A stretch of 64,000 bases of DNA from Sphagnum compactum (lineage: Eukaryota > Bryophyta > Sphagnopsida > Sphagnales). Position 1 is the first letter of the stretch. The number at the start of each line of letters is the position of its first letter. Shown piece after piece: positions 1-13,375 of this stretch. The notes beneath the pieces were generated by a model, which worked only from the letters and a program-made list of their open reading frames with translations, made no database searches and had not been told where the DNA came from. Made by a program: the position numbers and the translations under genes. The DNA is taken from NCBI GenBank assembly GCA_965153455.1, contig OZ234495.1:9792875-9856874 (forward strand), written 5' to 3'.

Positions 1-54
1 TTTCCAATTTTCCCTTATTTGATCTATTGCCTCCTTATCTTTTTTTTATGTTGC

Positions 55-2150
55 ATAAATTTTAGATATTCTTCTGAAGTCACAACATGGCTTTGTGAAT
101 AATCCACTAAAGGTTCTTGTCCATGGGTCCTTCTTGTAGGTAGCTACAGCAATCATGATAACAAACTCCTCCTTGCCAATGTTTTTTAAGTTGAACACTT
201 TAGGTTTTTGACTATTATTTCCACATCCAATAAACATTATGCCACTTCTTCAACTAAGGTTTCTAATGTTATTACAGATTCATGGTTAGTGACTATTGAA
301 GGCCTAAACATATTTACATAATACCTAGGCTAATGTTGAACTAGATCATTAATTACTTCCTCATGAGTTGTAGATTTTGTTGTTATTATTATGTTGATCA
401 ACTTTTCTCTAACAACATTTTCTACCCATTACATCTCACCATCTTCATCTTCATTTGAGTGGTAACCATCATCTTATTCTTCTGTGGTCTGATTTTGTAA
501 TGTGTACAAGCTATTAAGGCTTATTTTATGATCCATAGATTTAGGGTTAAGTGGCCAAATCCCTGTAGCTTTGAACCTTGATATGATTTTTTTCTTATGA
601 ATGCTTAGTCTAGGGTTTTGTCTACCCACCCTATCAATGTTATTTTATTTGGTTCAACGTAATTCCTTGTGACCATTGTTGTGTTTCTTTCTCTTCTAAA
701 AATAGTCTTGAAAGATTTGAAGCAAGCCACATTCAAAGGTTGAAGTGCATGAGATGTATGCGAAGGTAAAGTCACCATATCTAGCCCAAATTCACTTGCT
801 TATTCAATTGCTTTTAAGGTGACATGGGATCCAAGTCCATCAAAGATTAGCAAATGTTTATTGTTTATGGATATTCCACCTGGTATTGAGTTTTTGAAAA
901 AAGACAAAAATTCCTTGAAAAGGAAGGTTGTCATCCATGCCTATGATTGCATGGCCATACAAGTACCTAGTTTGCAAAGTTGTATGTAATCATCACGTAT
1001 CTTTTCTCTTTTGAAAGGGTAGAACCTTGGCAGTGATGTTCCAACTACATTGACAACACAATTAGCAATCAGGCATTCCTTGGACTTAAATATGGTGCTA
1101 TCCATTTGGTGTGAACCTTGTTTGGCCAAGACCTTTGTTTTGAATTATCTTCCTACTTAGATGCTTATTTCATCAAAATTTCAAATGTGATTTGTAACAT
1201 AGTTATGTATATTGTATAGGGATTCTAAGTTGTGGTAAAAATTGTCACAAGATGGGGGTAGGATTGGGTTGCTAATCCTTGTGTCCGACTGATGTCAAAA
1301 CTTTCACCTTGACAAATGTTAAACTCAAGATGTCTTCGTTTGAACCAGTACCACGAGGAGTTTTTTAATATTCTTCCCCAGAAAGGTGTTGGCCTAGCTT
1401 GAGTTAATTCTACCACTTTTAGCTTTAGCTATTGCAAGCTATTTGATAATCCAACTTCTTGCATTGCCAAAACCCAAACAACCATAGCCTGAACTTCTTC
1501 TTATGTTAGCACACCTACTAGCCCAAGTTTCCTAAATGTTGTTTTGCCATACAAGTGATTAAACAATGAAATAAGAGGTATGTTCTAGTGGCTACTTAAC
1601 TTCCTCAATGAAGTTATCCCACCTTCAACTGCATCCATGGCCTCTTCCAGTGCTTTGCTAATCCATTTACCTCTAATCTTGTCAACAATGTTACGTCTAT
1701 TAAATATTTTTTGTTTCCTTGTTGGCTCTTGTGCAAAAGATGGTGTGGGACATTCTCTTTGTCTTGTGTTGGCTGTTGTTGTTGTCCACTTTGCCTCCTT
1801 TGAGGCACATTTAACATCATGATTTAGATTTCCCTAGCCCCAACCTCCAACAAGTTAGAGGTGCGCATTCTAGCCCTACAAGAGGTACATAATTGAATTT
1901 CTTGTGTTTGTCCCAACTTTCAAGAAAATATGCAAGGTCAGGGTATGTGTGAAATGCATATGCATGTAATTCTTGGGACAAAGTAATAAGTGCATAAAAT
2001 TGTTCAAAGTCACTCCAAACAAAAATTTGGTTTGTTGGTTTTGTGTAAGCTATAGGTGTATAAACCAAATTACAATTTCTTGGAGGCTGAACAAATCTAC
2101 CTTTCTTGTGACTACTTATATTATAGTTAGGAACTACATATCTTTGCACC
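55..2150 (-). pseudogene. Decayed pogo/CENPB-type DDE transposase
   Basis: Reading the minus strand across frames gives the ordered parts of a plant transposase of the Tc1/mariner pogo type. A helix-turn-helix part lies at about 1390-1690, with LAKHWKRPWMQLK and VVWVLAMQEVGLSNSL. A CENPB-like DNA-binding part lies at about 1230-1420, with RPTPFWGRILKNSSWYWFKR. A DDE_1 catalytic part lies at about 650-1130, with LLIFDGLGSHVTLKAIE followed by LPSHTSHALQPLNVACFKSF. A C-terminal piece lies at 46-237. Stops and frame shifts separate the parts, so no intact enzyme can be made. The function of the upstream open stretch 1817-2149 (110 codons) is unknown, and it may be the N-terminal part. No terminal inverted repeats were found, and the 3' end may lie outside the window. 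Family assignment is from remembered motifs, not a search. Confidence 0.8.
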
Positions 2151-2754
2151 CAATAGTAATATAAAAACTTATTGAACTTTTCATTATAAAGCTCATCTAT
2201 TATAATCTTTCCTATCTATCCTTTTACATTCACCCCTAAATCTTGGTTTTTTGTCTTTGCTTTGACTGTTATAAGATTTGATTTTTGATGTTCAAGCTTT
2301 TGCTCTTCTTCTCTAGCTACTATAATGTCTACTTTTTGTTCTTCACCTCTTGTGGCTCATGTTTGACTACTCCAAGATTTACTCCTTGATCTTCAAGATC
2401 TCCTAAGACAACTTTAGTTTTTGATCTATGCTTCTTTAGTCCTACTTTGTTGTTTGCCTGTGGTTGATCAAGCCCATATGCTCTCAAAATTCTAATGAAG
2501 GATTTGAGGCTACCATCACTACTTGGAAGTTCTGACATGTTGAGAAATGTTGCAATGTTGTTGATTTCCTAATTTGTAACATAGTTTTGTGTACCTTGTG
2601 ATAGTGGTGATGTTATTTTGGCTGGAATGGGGTGCACAAAATTGGGAAGAAATTAAAAACTCTTCCCCAATTAATGTATTGATTTGAGGATCCAATGGAT
2701 TCTAGTGATGGTGTGATCTTTGTTGTGTGTTATTTAACATGATCTACACACCTC

Positions 2755-3175
2755 CATCACCAAACTAGTGTTTTGGATTTTCAAACTTTGATTTTTGTAA
2801 AGATGTTCCAATTCATGTTCTAAACCAAACATTAAAGGTAAATTTCATTCTACCCCTTGTGTATTGATGTTATTTTTTGCCATTTTAGTGTTCAATCTAA
2901 TGCCCAACACCAAACTGTTTTTTCCATCCCAAACATTAGGTCCTTGTAAAATTGGTTTAGTTCTCTCCCTCACCAAACATTACTAATACCCTCAATGTTA
3001 CCCCCTTGCACATTGAAGTTCAGCTCCCCACCCATCACCAAACATTATTACACCCCAAAAAAACCCCATAAATTATGTAAATATGTGCGATTAAAGCCCT
3101 ATGACTAAACCATCAAATTTATGGCCAGTCATAACGGTGAAAAATACTGAACACCAATGTCCATCACCAAACGTT
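2755..3175. repeat. Recurrent ACCAAAC-containing segment
   Basis: The heptamer ACCAAAC, often as TCACCAAACATTA, recurs at least six times (near 2760, 2823, 2910, 2972, 3035 and 3160) at uneven spacing. A related motif recurs near 35555. It looks like a diverged simple tandem repeat rather than a gene. Confidence 0.5.
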
Positions 3176-4256
3176 TAGCGACAAGCTAAAATGACGACAC
3201 CCATAAGATTTTTTTTTGATCCAGCATAGGCCAACTCATGCACTATATGGGTGCTCAGTAATCAGCCTGTGTTCGGTGATGGGCATGTTTACCCTACATC
3301 CCTGCCCTTGGGCAAAAGTTGGCACAAGAAATAAGTGTTAACAGTCTTAGGCCCGCTTTACACTAGGAGTCAGGGCTGAAAATACTCAAACTTTGAGCAT
3401 TTTTGGCTTGTTGTTTGGCCCCAAGTTTGTGATAAATGCTAGAACATTGGCCCCAAGGGTTACAAATTCAATATAGTGAATAAGAACCCTCAATCAAAAG
3501 GGTGAAATACTTTTGTGGGTGCTAGTTTAAGGTGGTCATTGACTAGCTAGTAATACCTTCTCCAGTTTGTATTGTTTCTAGTTTCTACCCAGTTTGATTC
3601 ATGAATATAGTTTGTCCTATCTCCTAATCCTTAGGGCTTCCTCCCCGTATGGTGTGACATCATACCCGACTTATACCTATATCATCACCCCAGTAGGGAC
3701 ATGAGGTAATATCCCAACCTTCTATCAATGCTACGCTAATCTCAATATCACGAACATACCAACTTTATACCAACCAAAAATCAGTCTCCGACCCAATACA
3801 AGGGTGCAGGATCATGCTTGTATGAAAGTTTTTAAAATTTATTTAATACGAGTACCAGACTCATATGAAAACAAAAAATAAAAAAATCTCATATCTTACG
3901 AGGACTAGGCTAGAATGGTCAAAGTCAATAGGGAACCGACACACACTCGTTGATTTTTCATACCTGTTCGTGCTCAAGAAAAGTTTTCACATAGTGTGCA
4001 TTAGCTATAATACAATGAGTAATTCAATAATGAGATGACAACAACCCTATCATCATCATCTTCAAAATCAAGATAACCATTCTATTTCTATGTGAAGCAC
4101 TTTCATATTGTAACTTGTAACTCATATGCATGAACCACCATTAGTGTTGTTCAGTATTGATGTCATTGTTTTGTCGCACATGATTGAAACAAATCTTTTT
4201 TGGTACCCATGGTGAAGAGGTTTGCAAAAGTGACAATAACATAGTATGCGAAAAAA

Positions 4257-4400
4257 AAATTCATTAAAATCTCAGTATGAAATGTTGAAACTATCCATTT
4301 AATGCACAAGGTTCGAGAATAATTATAGCAGTTGTACACGTACGAGCAGTGAAAATATATGTAGCAGCTCTGGAGGCGCTCAAGAAAAAGTAAAGACAGG
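4257..4400. repeat. Direct repeat copy A (partner near 6725-6800)
   Basis: The segment starting AAATCTCAGTATGAAATG and ending at TGGAGGCGCTCA matches 6731-6800 in the same orientation. The second copy lacks roughly 60 bases in the middle. The two copies are about 2.5 kb apart and could be parts of one element; no coding content lies between them. Confidence 0.45.
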
Positions 4401-5609
4401 ATGAAACTCGGTGTACCAAAAAATTTGATGGTTTTCTCAGTTTCAGCCCCCCCACCCTTTCTTGAATGCTAATATATTTTATTTGTAGGTTTTTAAAAAA
4501 TCTCACCCCCTTAATGACCAAACTCAAGATTCTGATGCTCTCTTTTCATTACTTTGGCCTAGAATATTTGCTAATCAGATTAATGCTGGTCTTAAAAAAA
4601 GACTTCAGGAGACGTCATTTTTTGTTGGATTAGCATTAATCTCTTGAAGCCTACCTCTCCTTCCGCTTTACCCAAACATCACATCTTTTGGACATAAGCA
4701 ATAAGATGAGCACTTGATATGTAGAAAGGGCATCAAAGTTAAATGGAGGACAATGTCCTCTCGTTCATTCCATTCTCATTCGTATCAACCATAACAACCT
4801 TGATTTCACAAACCTTTAGCAAAGGTTTCACACCCAGTATTAAAACAAAACTTGCCAGAATAAAAATCTGACAAACCTTGTTATCCAATCTCATTAAATG
4901 ATCATAATTTCTCTCAATTTTCAATTCAACTCCAATTGGGAGTAGTGAAACAAGGATTATTAGGCTCAAACTAGGGCCCAAAGACAAGGCGAGTTCATGG
5001 ATAAGTTCTTTTCATCTAGTTTTTGGTCCAAGTGACTTTATTTTGAGTGATATGCACAACTTTTCTAAAGCATTTTAGGAAGGGAAGTTGTGATACAAAA
5101 ACAATAGGTGCACAAGAAATTTTTAGTTCCAGTTTCACCACACTTTTTTTTTTTTAAAATCAGAAAAATCACCAAATATTTCCTTCATTAGATAGCCAAA
5201 TTTGGGTAAGAATGAAAATTTACAATGAAAAAATGAATGTGTTATGTGCAAATTGTGCACCATGTCAACCTCGGTCCTCGAATCACTAGAGATGAAAATC
5301 TTGAGGACTCACAACACATGAGTCTTGTTGACTTTAAATTCTGACATTGCAATTACCTAGACTCAAGTTACCTATGGTGACCTACTTAATTTGAAGTTGT
5401 AGTCCAACTCCAACATATTCAAGCAATAGGATTGTGATGTTCCCCTGTGTGTTTGTTTCTTCCACAAAGTTCCCAATGGTTCCGAACCTGTTAGCCAACA
5501 TTCTAAGATTATCCCAATACCCACCCCCCCACTTTGTCCCATAGTTTTTACTCAAAATTGAACTTTCACAACCTATAAAGCTAGGCCAAAGGGAAGCCCC
5601 TCTATACTT

Positions 5610-5682
5610 CTCTTTTGGGGGGAGTGCTCAATGTTTCAAAAACAAATTAGTGATGAGCCAATCAAAGCTCTTCCTTGCATTT
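5610..5682. repeat. Dispersed repeat, copy 1 (copy 2 near 35150-35225)
   Basis: The stretch with GGGAGTGCTCAATGTTTC, then AAAAACA and GATGAGCCAATCAAA, is matched in the same orientation at 35163-35215, with several substitutions and a small indel. The copies are 29.5 kb apart, so this is a dispersed, not tandem, repeat. Confidence 0.5.
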
Positions 5683-8064
5683 ATTAATATATATATTTTT
5701 TTTTAAAGCTTTGGGCAAGCCTTAATTTTCTCTTGTGGAATTTCGCAAAATACAGGAAATAATGAATATTTTGTCACATATTATTGTCTTCTCTCTTTTT
5801 TTTGGGGGAGAAAAATCATCAAATTTCAAAAACCAAATTTCAAAAAAATTCGCCACATTTTTACTTAGATTTGGGGGAGGGGAGGGGAGGGGAGTGGAGT
5901 TTTTGTACTAGCTTTTTAACTTTTTGGAAAGGTTATAGTTCCATTTAATGCGAAATCCCTCTTGGGATTCTCCCAAAAGACACAAGCAACATGAGAAATT
6001 TGAAAGAAAAAAAAAAACATTGATTTAGGTGCAACTACCTAATAATAGGTAGGCTACTCACGCTCAACAACTTTCCTTCTTGGGCTTAACAACTTTCCTT
6101 CTTGGGTTGATAGGGATTTTGAATCTCATGGGGCCAATGTTTTTTAGTACCTATCTAATCCCTTTACACAGGTGTGTGCAGAGAATTAAATGTGGCATGG
6201 GGCTCTATGCTATAAGTTTTCAGGACGAGTGTCCAACTAGGAAAAAAAACTTCTAAAAAAAAAACTAAGGGTTTCATCCACTATCCCTTAGGGAAGTTGA
6301 AAATATTTGCCTTGGGTTCATCCATTTATTCCAGTTTTGATGGAACTTGTGTCAACTTTTTGACAGTTTTCAATGCCATTGTGCAATTTTCATCCATGCC
6401 TACCTACTTACCTTCCTTCCTTGGGGAAAGTGTGACCAAGGTACTGACTTCCTCAGATTTTCATCCGTTATGCAACTTCCATGAATGCCATTGTACGTTT
6501 CGAATTTTCGTCCATTTTCACATATTCCTTACATGCTTTCACATGGAATTGGGGCCAATTTCTTCATTTTCATCCATTGTGTAACTAGCCTACCTTGAAT
6601 GCTTTTACACAAAGAAATAAGTTTTTGCACAACTTAACAGAGTTATCCATGAAGTCACCGTGTCTTCACCTTGTCTTTGGGCCTGCTTTGACCCCCACAT
6701 CCCCTCTTTCAGAGGTATCTGCAAAGTAAGGAAATTCTATTAAATCTCAATATGAAATACTGAAAATATGTGTAGCAGCAGCGGAGGCGCTCAGGAACAG
6801 GTGGTTTAATTGGTGGAAAAACTAGTTTGCGTCCCACTTATTTCGCTTTGAAAAATTTTCATTCCCAGTTACGCGTTTGATGTCCTATTCTGTTGAATCT
6901 AACTGTTCTCACCCCCTAATCGTGGGACTTCAGGGGTAACTCTAACATATGGAGATTTTATGGTGCAACATAAAATTGGTGACCAAACTGAGTTTAGTTT
7001 GATCCCCCAAACTGTTTTTCTCGCTTAAATTGGTACTCAGAGGAGTTTCATCCCCAGCTTTGCATTCGAATGATGACTATTTTGTTGACTAATGTTTTCA
7101 TGTTTTTTAGTAGTAGTAGTAGTAGATGATGACCTTCCAAACTTTAATTGGCACTGAAACACTGAAAAGGATGAAGAGGAAAAGGACTGAAGTCCCCCTA
7201 CCAACTTCAAATAAGTGGGTCCACAAGGTAGCAAACCCCATTGCTACTACTTGACTAGAAATAAAGTAGGATGGATAGGGCTCACGTCCCAAATGGGAAT
7301 TGCATCTTTTGGAATGCAAATGACTCCCATTACCTAAGATATCTTGGATATGCATCAGTGTTGTGTTGTATCATAAATGGCACCAAACTCTTCATCTGCT
7401 AGTGTGACTCAACACCAATGAACACATCACCCTCATTTTCTCATTTTGAGACCATCCACTTGGATGAACCCTAATTTTAGAACCCAGTGCACATTTTTAG
7501 AACCCTTAGCTATGGCAAGGTTAGCTAGGGAACAAGAACCCAATAAAAAAATTTCTTGTCCATGCACTATACATTCATGGTGGTGGGTTCAAGGGTGTTG
7601 GTTCACTCTAGCTTGATCAAAATTGTTGTTATTAGAAAGAGTTGAAAAGAATCATTTTGATATATAATTTCCATTCTAAAAAATATTTGAAAATAATGAA
7701 AGAATCACAAAAAAATTAAAGTTTTTTAATGAAAATATTTGATTCTTAAAGTTTTTGGAATGATAAATATATATGGAAAGTGGCCAAGAGTGGGGCCAAA
7801 AATCCCCTTATTCAATGAACATTACAGACAAAATCTGAAATTGGGTGCCCTTAGTTTACAAACATAAATAGCAAGCTACTAAACTTGAATTTGCACAAAT
7901 TCTAGTGGTTCTCCCAATTTCATCATGTGCCTTCCCATATTGACCTCCCATGAAAAGTTTGTTTAGCATAGGAACAATTTGAAAAGGTTTGAGGAAAGTT
8001 TGAAAGAGGAGTGAGCTAGGACAAAAGAACTTAGGACAAAGAGTGTTGAAGTGCATTTAAAAGT

Positions 8065-8218
8065 CACTACTACAAAATGTGGGTGCAGTTCACTAGTCCC
8101 TGTTCACTAGACTAGTGAATTCACTGCTTCTTCACTGGTCCCCGTTCACTACAACCATTGAATTCACTCAAAATCTAGTGAAATCACTTGGCGTACAAGG
8201 ACACCTTTTGTTGTAGTG
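8065..8218. mobile_element. CACTA-type MITE, copy 1 (154 bp)
   Basis: The element starts CACTACTACAAAA and ends TTTTGTTGTAGTG, giving imperfect terminal inverted repeats of the CACTA (EnSpm) kind. It is flanked by a perfect 3-bp direct repeat AGT (8062-8064 and 8219-8221), the duplication size expected for CACTA elements. It has no coding capacity. Internal short repeats of TTCACTAG and GTGAATTCACT make it able to fold. A second copy, inverted, lies at 21906-22059 with the same length. Confidence 0.88.
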
Positions 8219-10900
8219 AGTGTGAATGTGTGTGTTGCAAAGTTTGGAGAAAGAAGAAAAAGAAATGAACATCGCAAATTCAAAGTGTTGAAAGCTCAAA
8301 AAAAGAACTTGAAGATTTTTTAAAAGAAAAAGGTTCAATAGAAAAATCTTGTGAAAGAGAAAAAATAGTGAGAGAAAAAGAGGCATTGCAAAGAGATGTA
8401 GGGTTTAGGTTTGGCAAACATGTGTTGTATACCACTTGGGAGATGCAAGTTGAGGTGTGGGTTTGTGCTTGGGAGGTGTAACAACTTTGTAGAAAAAATT
8501 CAAGCTCCTTTTAGATAGAAACCACTTACCCAAAACAACTTACTTCAGAAAGAAATTTCATGTTGGAGGAGCATAGTAAAGTAGCAATGAAGGCCTTCCT
8601 CTCAACACAAAAGAAAAACCTTCTATTCTTATATGATAATAGATTTTTGTTCTTCATTATCTTCATAGCCAAAACAATGGTGTTAGTATGAGGTGTGGGG
8701 GAAGATGATGTTTCCCATGATTATCAACTTAAAAACCTAATAATAGTGTGGGAGGCATTTATCTTCTCCTTGTGATCTTTTTAATGTGTTGTTGCAAACT
8801 TTGTGAACTTGTGTAAACCTTGATTATTGCAACACTAAACATCTTCTTCCAACAACTTGAAATAAAGCCTTTGAAAGAATTGGAACCTCCAATTCTACCT
8901 CTCTAATAACCCAAAACCTTGCCTTAGCCTTCACATAGAATTCCAAGTAAAATGCCACCTTAAACACATGTCCAACCAAGATTTGAATGAAGAGAAATGG
9001 ACAAAATTTTGTTATATGATGGTGATTATGATGTGTTGTTCATATTTTATTTGAAAATAAATTAATGATGAATATGTACATTGTTGTTAGTTGTATTATA
9101 GTTGTAGAATATTCGTACTTAGTTTTAAGATATGAATTTGTTTCACATTTTAATGGATTTATTTTACATTGATGTGTGAACATCATTCCAAATTTGGTAC
9201 TTATCAAAAGATAACCCAACTTGGATTGTTTTTTCAAAATATTAATGTTGAATACTAATATATGCAATCATATCATTGGAGCAAAATGTTTGTCATTATT
9301 TATACAATTAATTTATATAATGTGTTTCATGATATAAATTATCATTGTCAATTTCAATAGGCACAAAATAATACCATCCCTAAATGGACATTGTTTGTAA
9401 AGTAATTTAATTTCGAATTGATAAATTGTAATTTAGAATTACATTAATTTAGATTCAAGTTGTAACATAATACCATTGACAAAATTCATTAATTGAATAA
9501 TAATAATTTAATAATGCATTACTTACATATTAATTATAATGGACATCAATAGATTTCATTTGCAATAGATGAATGAAAAAATCACATAAACATTATGTTC
9601 ATTCATGGTTATTTTGCACCCAAAAAAATGTATGTGGATACATTAGTTACAATGTAATTACACCTAGTTACATAAAGTTGAATGTATTTTCAATAAATAA
9701 ATGCTTTCATATATGATGAGTTAATTGGTTACAACTTTTCCAAAAGCACTCATCCAAATGTTGTTCGTGGAATATATATTTTCATAGGGTTAATGTTGAA
9801 ACAATAACCTTAAGACCTAAACCTTAACTATTTTTGAAAAATAACTTCAAAACCCAAAAAATAACAATTGCAAATTAACCCTTAAAAATAAATTTTCAAA
9901 ATAACCTTAAGACCCAAATCCAAAAATTTTTTTAAAAAGAAAACCCCCCTAAAATTCAAACTCTAATTTTTTTGGGGGGGGAAGTAACCCATAAAACCCA
10001 AATCTTATACCCTTATAATTCCTAAATAAGGATAATCCCTAAACCCAACTAGGGTAATTAAAAGGTCCTTAAACAAATTTGAAATTGAAGTTAGTTCCTA
10101 GATTATCCTTAGTTTCATAATTTTGTCCCAATTGGGGTGATTTTTAAAATAGTCAAAAATAGGGTTGAAACAATAATTAAGGAACCAAAGTGGGGGCAAA
10201 CTAGGTATTAGTTTAAAGCATAACTTTAATAAAAAGTGATGATTCTTTGGATATGAATTATTGTTCCCAAAAATTGGAACCATTAGTTCTTCGTAATGTT
10301 TTTTTTTTCATATTTACAATGCGACACAATTGGTTATTGGCAAGTAGTTTAAGTATGCAAATTAATAACTAACTTTTTTTTGGGTTGTTCAAGTGGATAT
10401 GCTTGTTCAGAGAAGCCTAAGAACTAGCTATAGAATCAAATGCAAAATAGGAAATGAGAAGCAACCTTATGTTATTTGAAGTATACAAACTAGCAACTAA
10501 ATAGAACCCAAGGCAAAAAAATTGCTACTATGTGAAACTCCATGTAGGTAAATGGATATCAAATGAAATTTCATGTAGGTAAGTTGGCTAACACTTGCAT
10601 TTTAGTAGTGAAAAAATGGCAACAAGGTGCAAAAATTAATAGACATTAAAGTCTAGTGCTAAAATTTCTTAGGGGAATTGAACCCCAGTCTTGAAGACCC
10701 TACCCATTGCAGTAGGAGATTGCTTGCAATAAAACAAAACAAATCAAAATAACGTACTACTTTAATGGAGGATTGTGCACAAAATAGATAGCATACACTT
10801 CAAGGCTCAAACCAACCAAGTCAGCAAAATTGATTGAAATGAAACAAATATTGCAAACATCAAAACAAAAACACAAGAACAACATATTGCATAAAAGGCT
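8219..10900. other. AT-rich gene-free stretch
   Basis: No coding exon is supported. The sequence is strongly AT-rich. From about 9785 to 10060 it is a run of A-rich, loosely repeated ACCTTAAGACC and AACCCTAAA-like phrases, which looks like an old simple repeat. Confidence 0.6.
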
Positions 10901-10904
10901 AGGG

Positions 10905-13280
10905 TTTAGAGATTTTTGGTTGCTTGAACTTTCCTTTTGCACCATGGTGGGATTTTACACTAGTCCAAGAACTCATTGCTATAACAAAGGGGAAAGTGTT
11001 CAATGTAAATAACTTTTGATCAAACATTCTAACAACCAAATCCAAATGGGTTGTCATTCTATTCCTTAGTTTGCTTTTCACAAACCCCTGATTAAGGAAG
11101 CATCTCTCATCTTCAACACAACCCATAATCATGGCCATAGATAACTCAATGAGTTTCGGCCATTCAAACAACTAATGAAAAAGTAGTTGATTGGTAACCA
11201 AGTTGGGTTTGAACTATACCATACCTTTGGATTATAGTCCAAAGGAGGACTCATGGCAACATGGCAATTGGCAAGCATAATGAGCTTGAAAAAAAATGCC
11301 TGCTACACCAGCAATGTTCATCAAGCAAGGGTGGGGTGAACAATTGTTTTGGGCCAATATGCTTGCCAAAATAATAATGAACTTTTAGAATGGAAAATTG
11401 AGCCATAAACTTATGTTTAGCTTCAAATTGCACCAAAAACTAAGGATAGATCACACCGGTGGCATTCATAATGTCTTGAGTTGGGAATCATCACTCAAGT
11501 TCTTGAATGAGGCCAACAATTGTAACATTATGTTGTTTCACAACTTCAATTGCATTCAACCAATCAAGTCTAGAAACACAACTTAAACAACCAATTAGCA
11601 CATCCCTTTTATGAACCTATATGTTTGAGAAACAAATTGAAACCCTAAATACTCCACACCAAAATTAAATTCAGAAATCCAAGCCATATATAGGGATCAT
11701 ATGAGTGATGCACAATTGCAAGGAATATTTGGAAAGTCCCATCAGCATGCCCATAGCTTGTAATTGGATCAACATACAATCTGTACATATCTCCTTCATA
11801 AGCTTTAATTGCATCAACAAAATCAAAATGAATACATCTTAAGCTTGAACAAACTTTGACAAAGATTACATACATTCAAACAAAGGTATGATATAGTTCA
11901 AACCCAAAAAGGTTTCCACATCACAAAGAAGGTATAGGTTTCATTTTGTCATTGTGTTTGATGCCTACTCATCAAACATGTGCATGACCAGGGACTCATA
12001 CTTTGCCAATATGCATTTGGTAGGAGACAAAATTGAGATCGAATGCGTCTTCACATTGCGCAACATTTTCAGCACTTTCTACTCCAAAAATTCAACCAAC
12101 TTAATTATTTCCAGAGATCATTTCGGGCTTTGTGCATAATATTTGTAAACAACTTGGAACAACGCCTCAATTTTTGCAACCAAGGACAATTAAAACAATG
12201 TTTGCATAACTAAATTGGTTTGACGCGTAGCACAATGCACACTTGACAAGAATGGCGCATGTTTTTCCTTCAATTGCACTGTAACCCCAATCTTTGAACC
12301 CTAGAACATCGTCACACCGTTTGCTCCAAAACATACAAGCTTCAAAGTCAAGTTAGACTTTGAAAAATCAACATACAAGAGTAAAGATTCCACAATTACC
12401 TTTGTTAAATTGTCAACATGGGAACCTTCAACAAGTTATTGCAACATTAAAAGAATTAGGAGTTGTTTTCACCCTTTCACAACATACACATGGATAGAAA
12501 ATCCACAATTGATTATCAATTGTGGCCACTTCATCACAGGACACATAAATAAACTGGGCCTTTTACATTGTTAGACAAGTGGCTTGGAATACAAATTCAT
12601 GCATAGTTTTTGCCATGCTCCAACAAATTGTGTTTGTCTAGTGTTTTTGAGGGTTGTTTGACATTTTTAAAAAATCAAATAGATCTTTACAACCTTTGAA
12701 GTCTATCATAGGCCATCCCTACTTCAACAAATGGAAAATCATGACAAACTGCACAAACTTTCTCTTATGTTTTGCAGGATCTCCATTCACAAGTTATTGA
12801 GCCACAAAAGCTTGCCCATGAAACGCAACATATTGCCACTCATTCTTAACATGCTAGCTAATGTTGTTGATGTGGTATTGACCAATAACCACCTTTGGAT
12901 GTGTAGATGTTACTTTTTGATGACCTGCACGTTTTTGTAATCCATTGAACTTAGGAACCAATATTTTTTTTTCGCAACCTCACTGCGAATCTTACAACTC
13001 ACCTAGCTCATTTTCCCTACAAGACCAATAATTGTTTCAGCCTATCGAAGCTTATTAGTTTAGACATCTTGAAACACTCGGTTAAGTTCCCACTCCTTCT
13101 GAATTTTTTTAGTAGGAAGAATTTGAGTGAAATCAACAATTGGAATTGAATTAGTTGCAACAATGCTAAAAGATAAAGCTCCTAGAAATCCTTTTGAAAC
13201 ATGGGATGGACGTTTACTTTGTGTGAAGTGTTGGACATTTGCAACAATTGCTCACCTAAAGGCATGCTCATGAATTCTAT
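10905..13280 (-). pseudogene. Decayed hAT-like transposase (DUF4371 type)
   Basis: The minus strand carries, from high to low coordinate, the ordered parts of a plant hAT-superfamily transposase related to zinc-finger-protein-862-like proteins. Around 12500-12640 it reads FIYVSCDEVATIDNQLW. Around 12190-12360 it reads KLVCFGANGVTMF, then GVTVQLKEKHAPFLSSVHC. At 11645-11875 it reads DFVDAIKAYEGDMYRLYVD. The C-terminal dimerisation-type part is at 10905-11171 (SMAMIMGCVEDERCF, then RNRMTTHLDLVVR). Multiple stops and frame shifts lie between the parts, so it is dead. No terminal repeats were found. Assignment is by remembered family motifs. Confidence 0.8.
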
Positions 13281-13375
13281 TAGAGGTGTAGGTGTAGATA
13301 AACCATCACCTTAAGCATCACTAAACGAACAAACATTGACATTCAAAGGACTAAATAAAATAAAATTATAGTATT

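Larger units (their letters stand above)
2151..8064. other. Gene-free repeat-derived stretch
   Basis: I see no credible coding exon on either strand. Short open frames (for example 6297-6584 and 4291-4527) lack recognisable motifs and run through low-complexity sequence. The stretch holds the ACCAAAC-rich segment, a direct-repeat pair and one copy of a dispersed repeat, listed separately. Confidence 0.6.
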
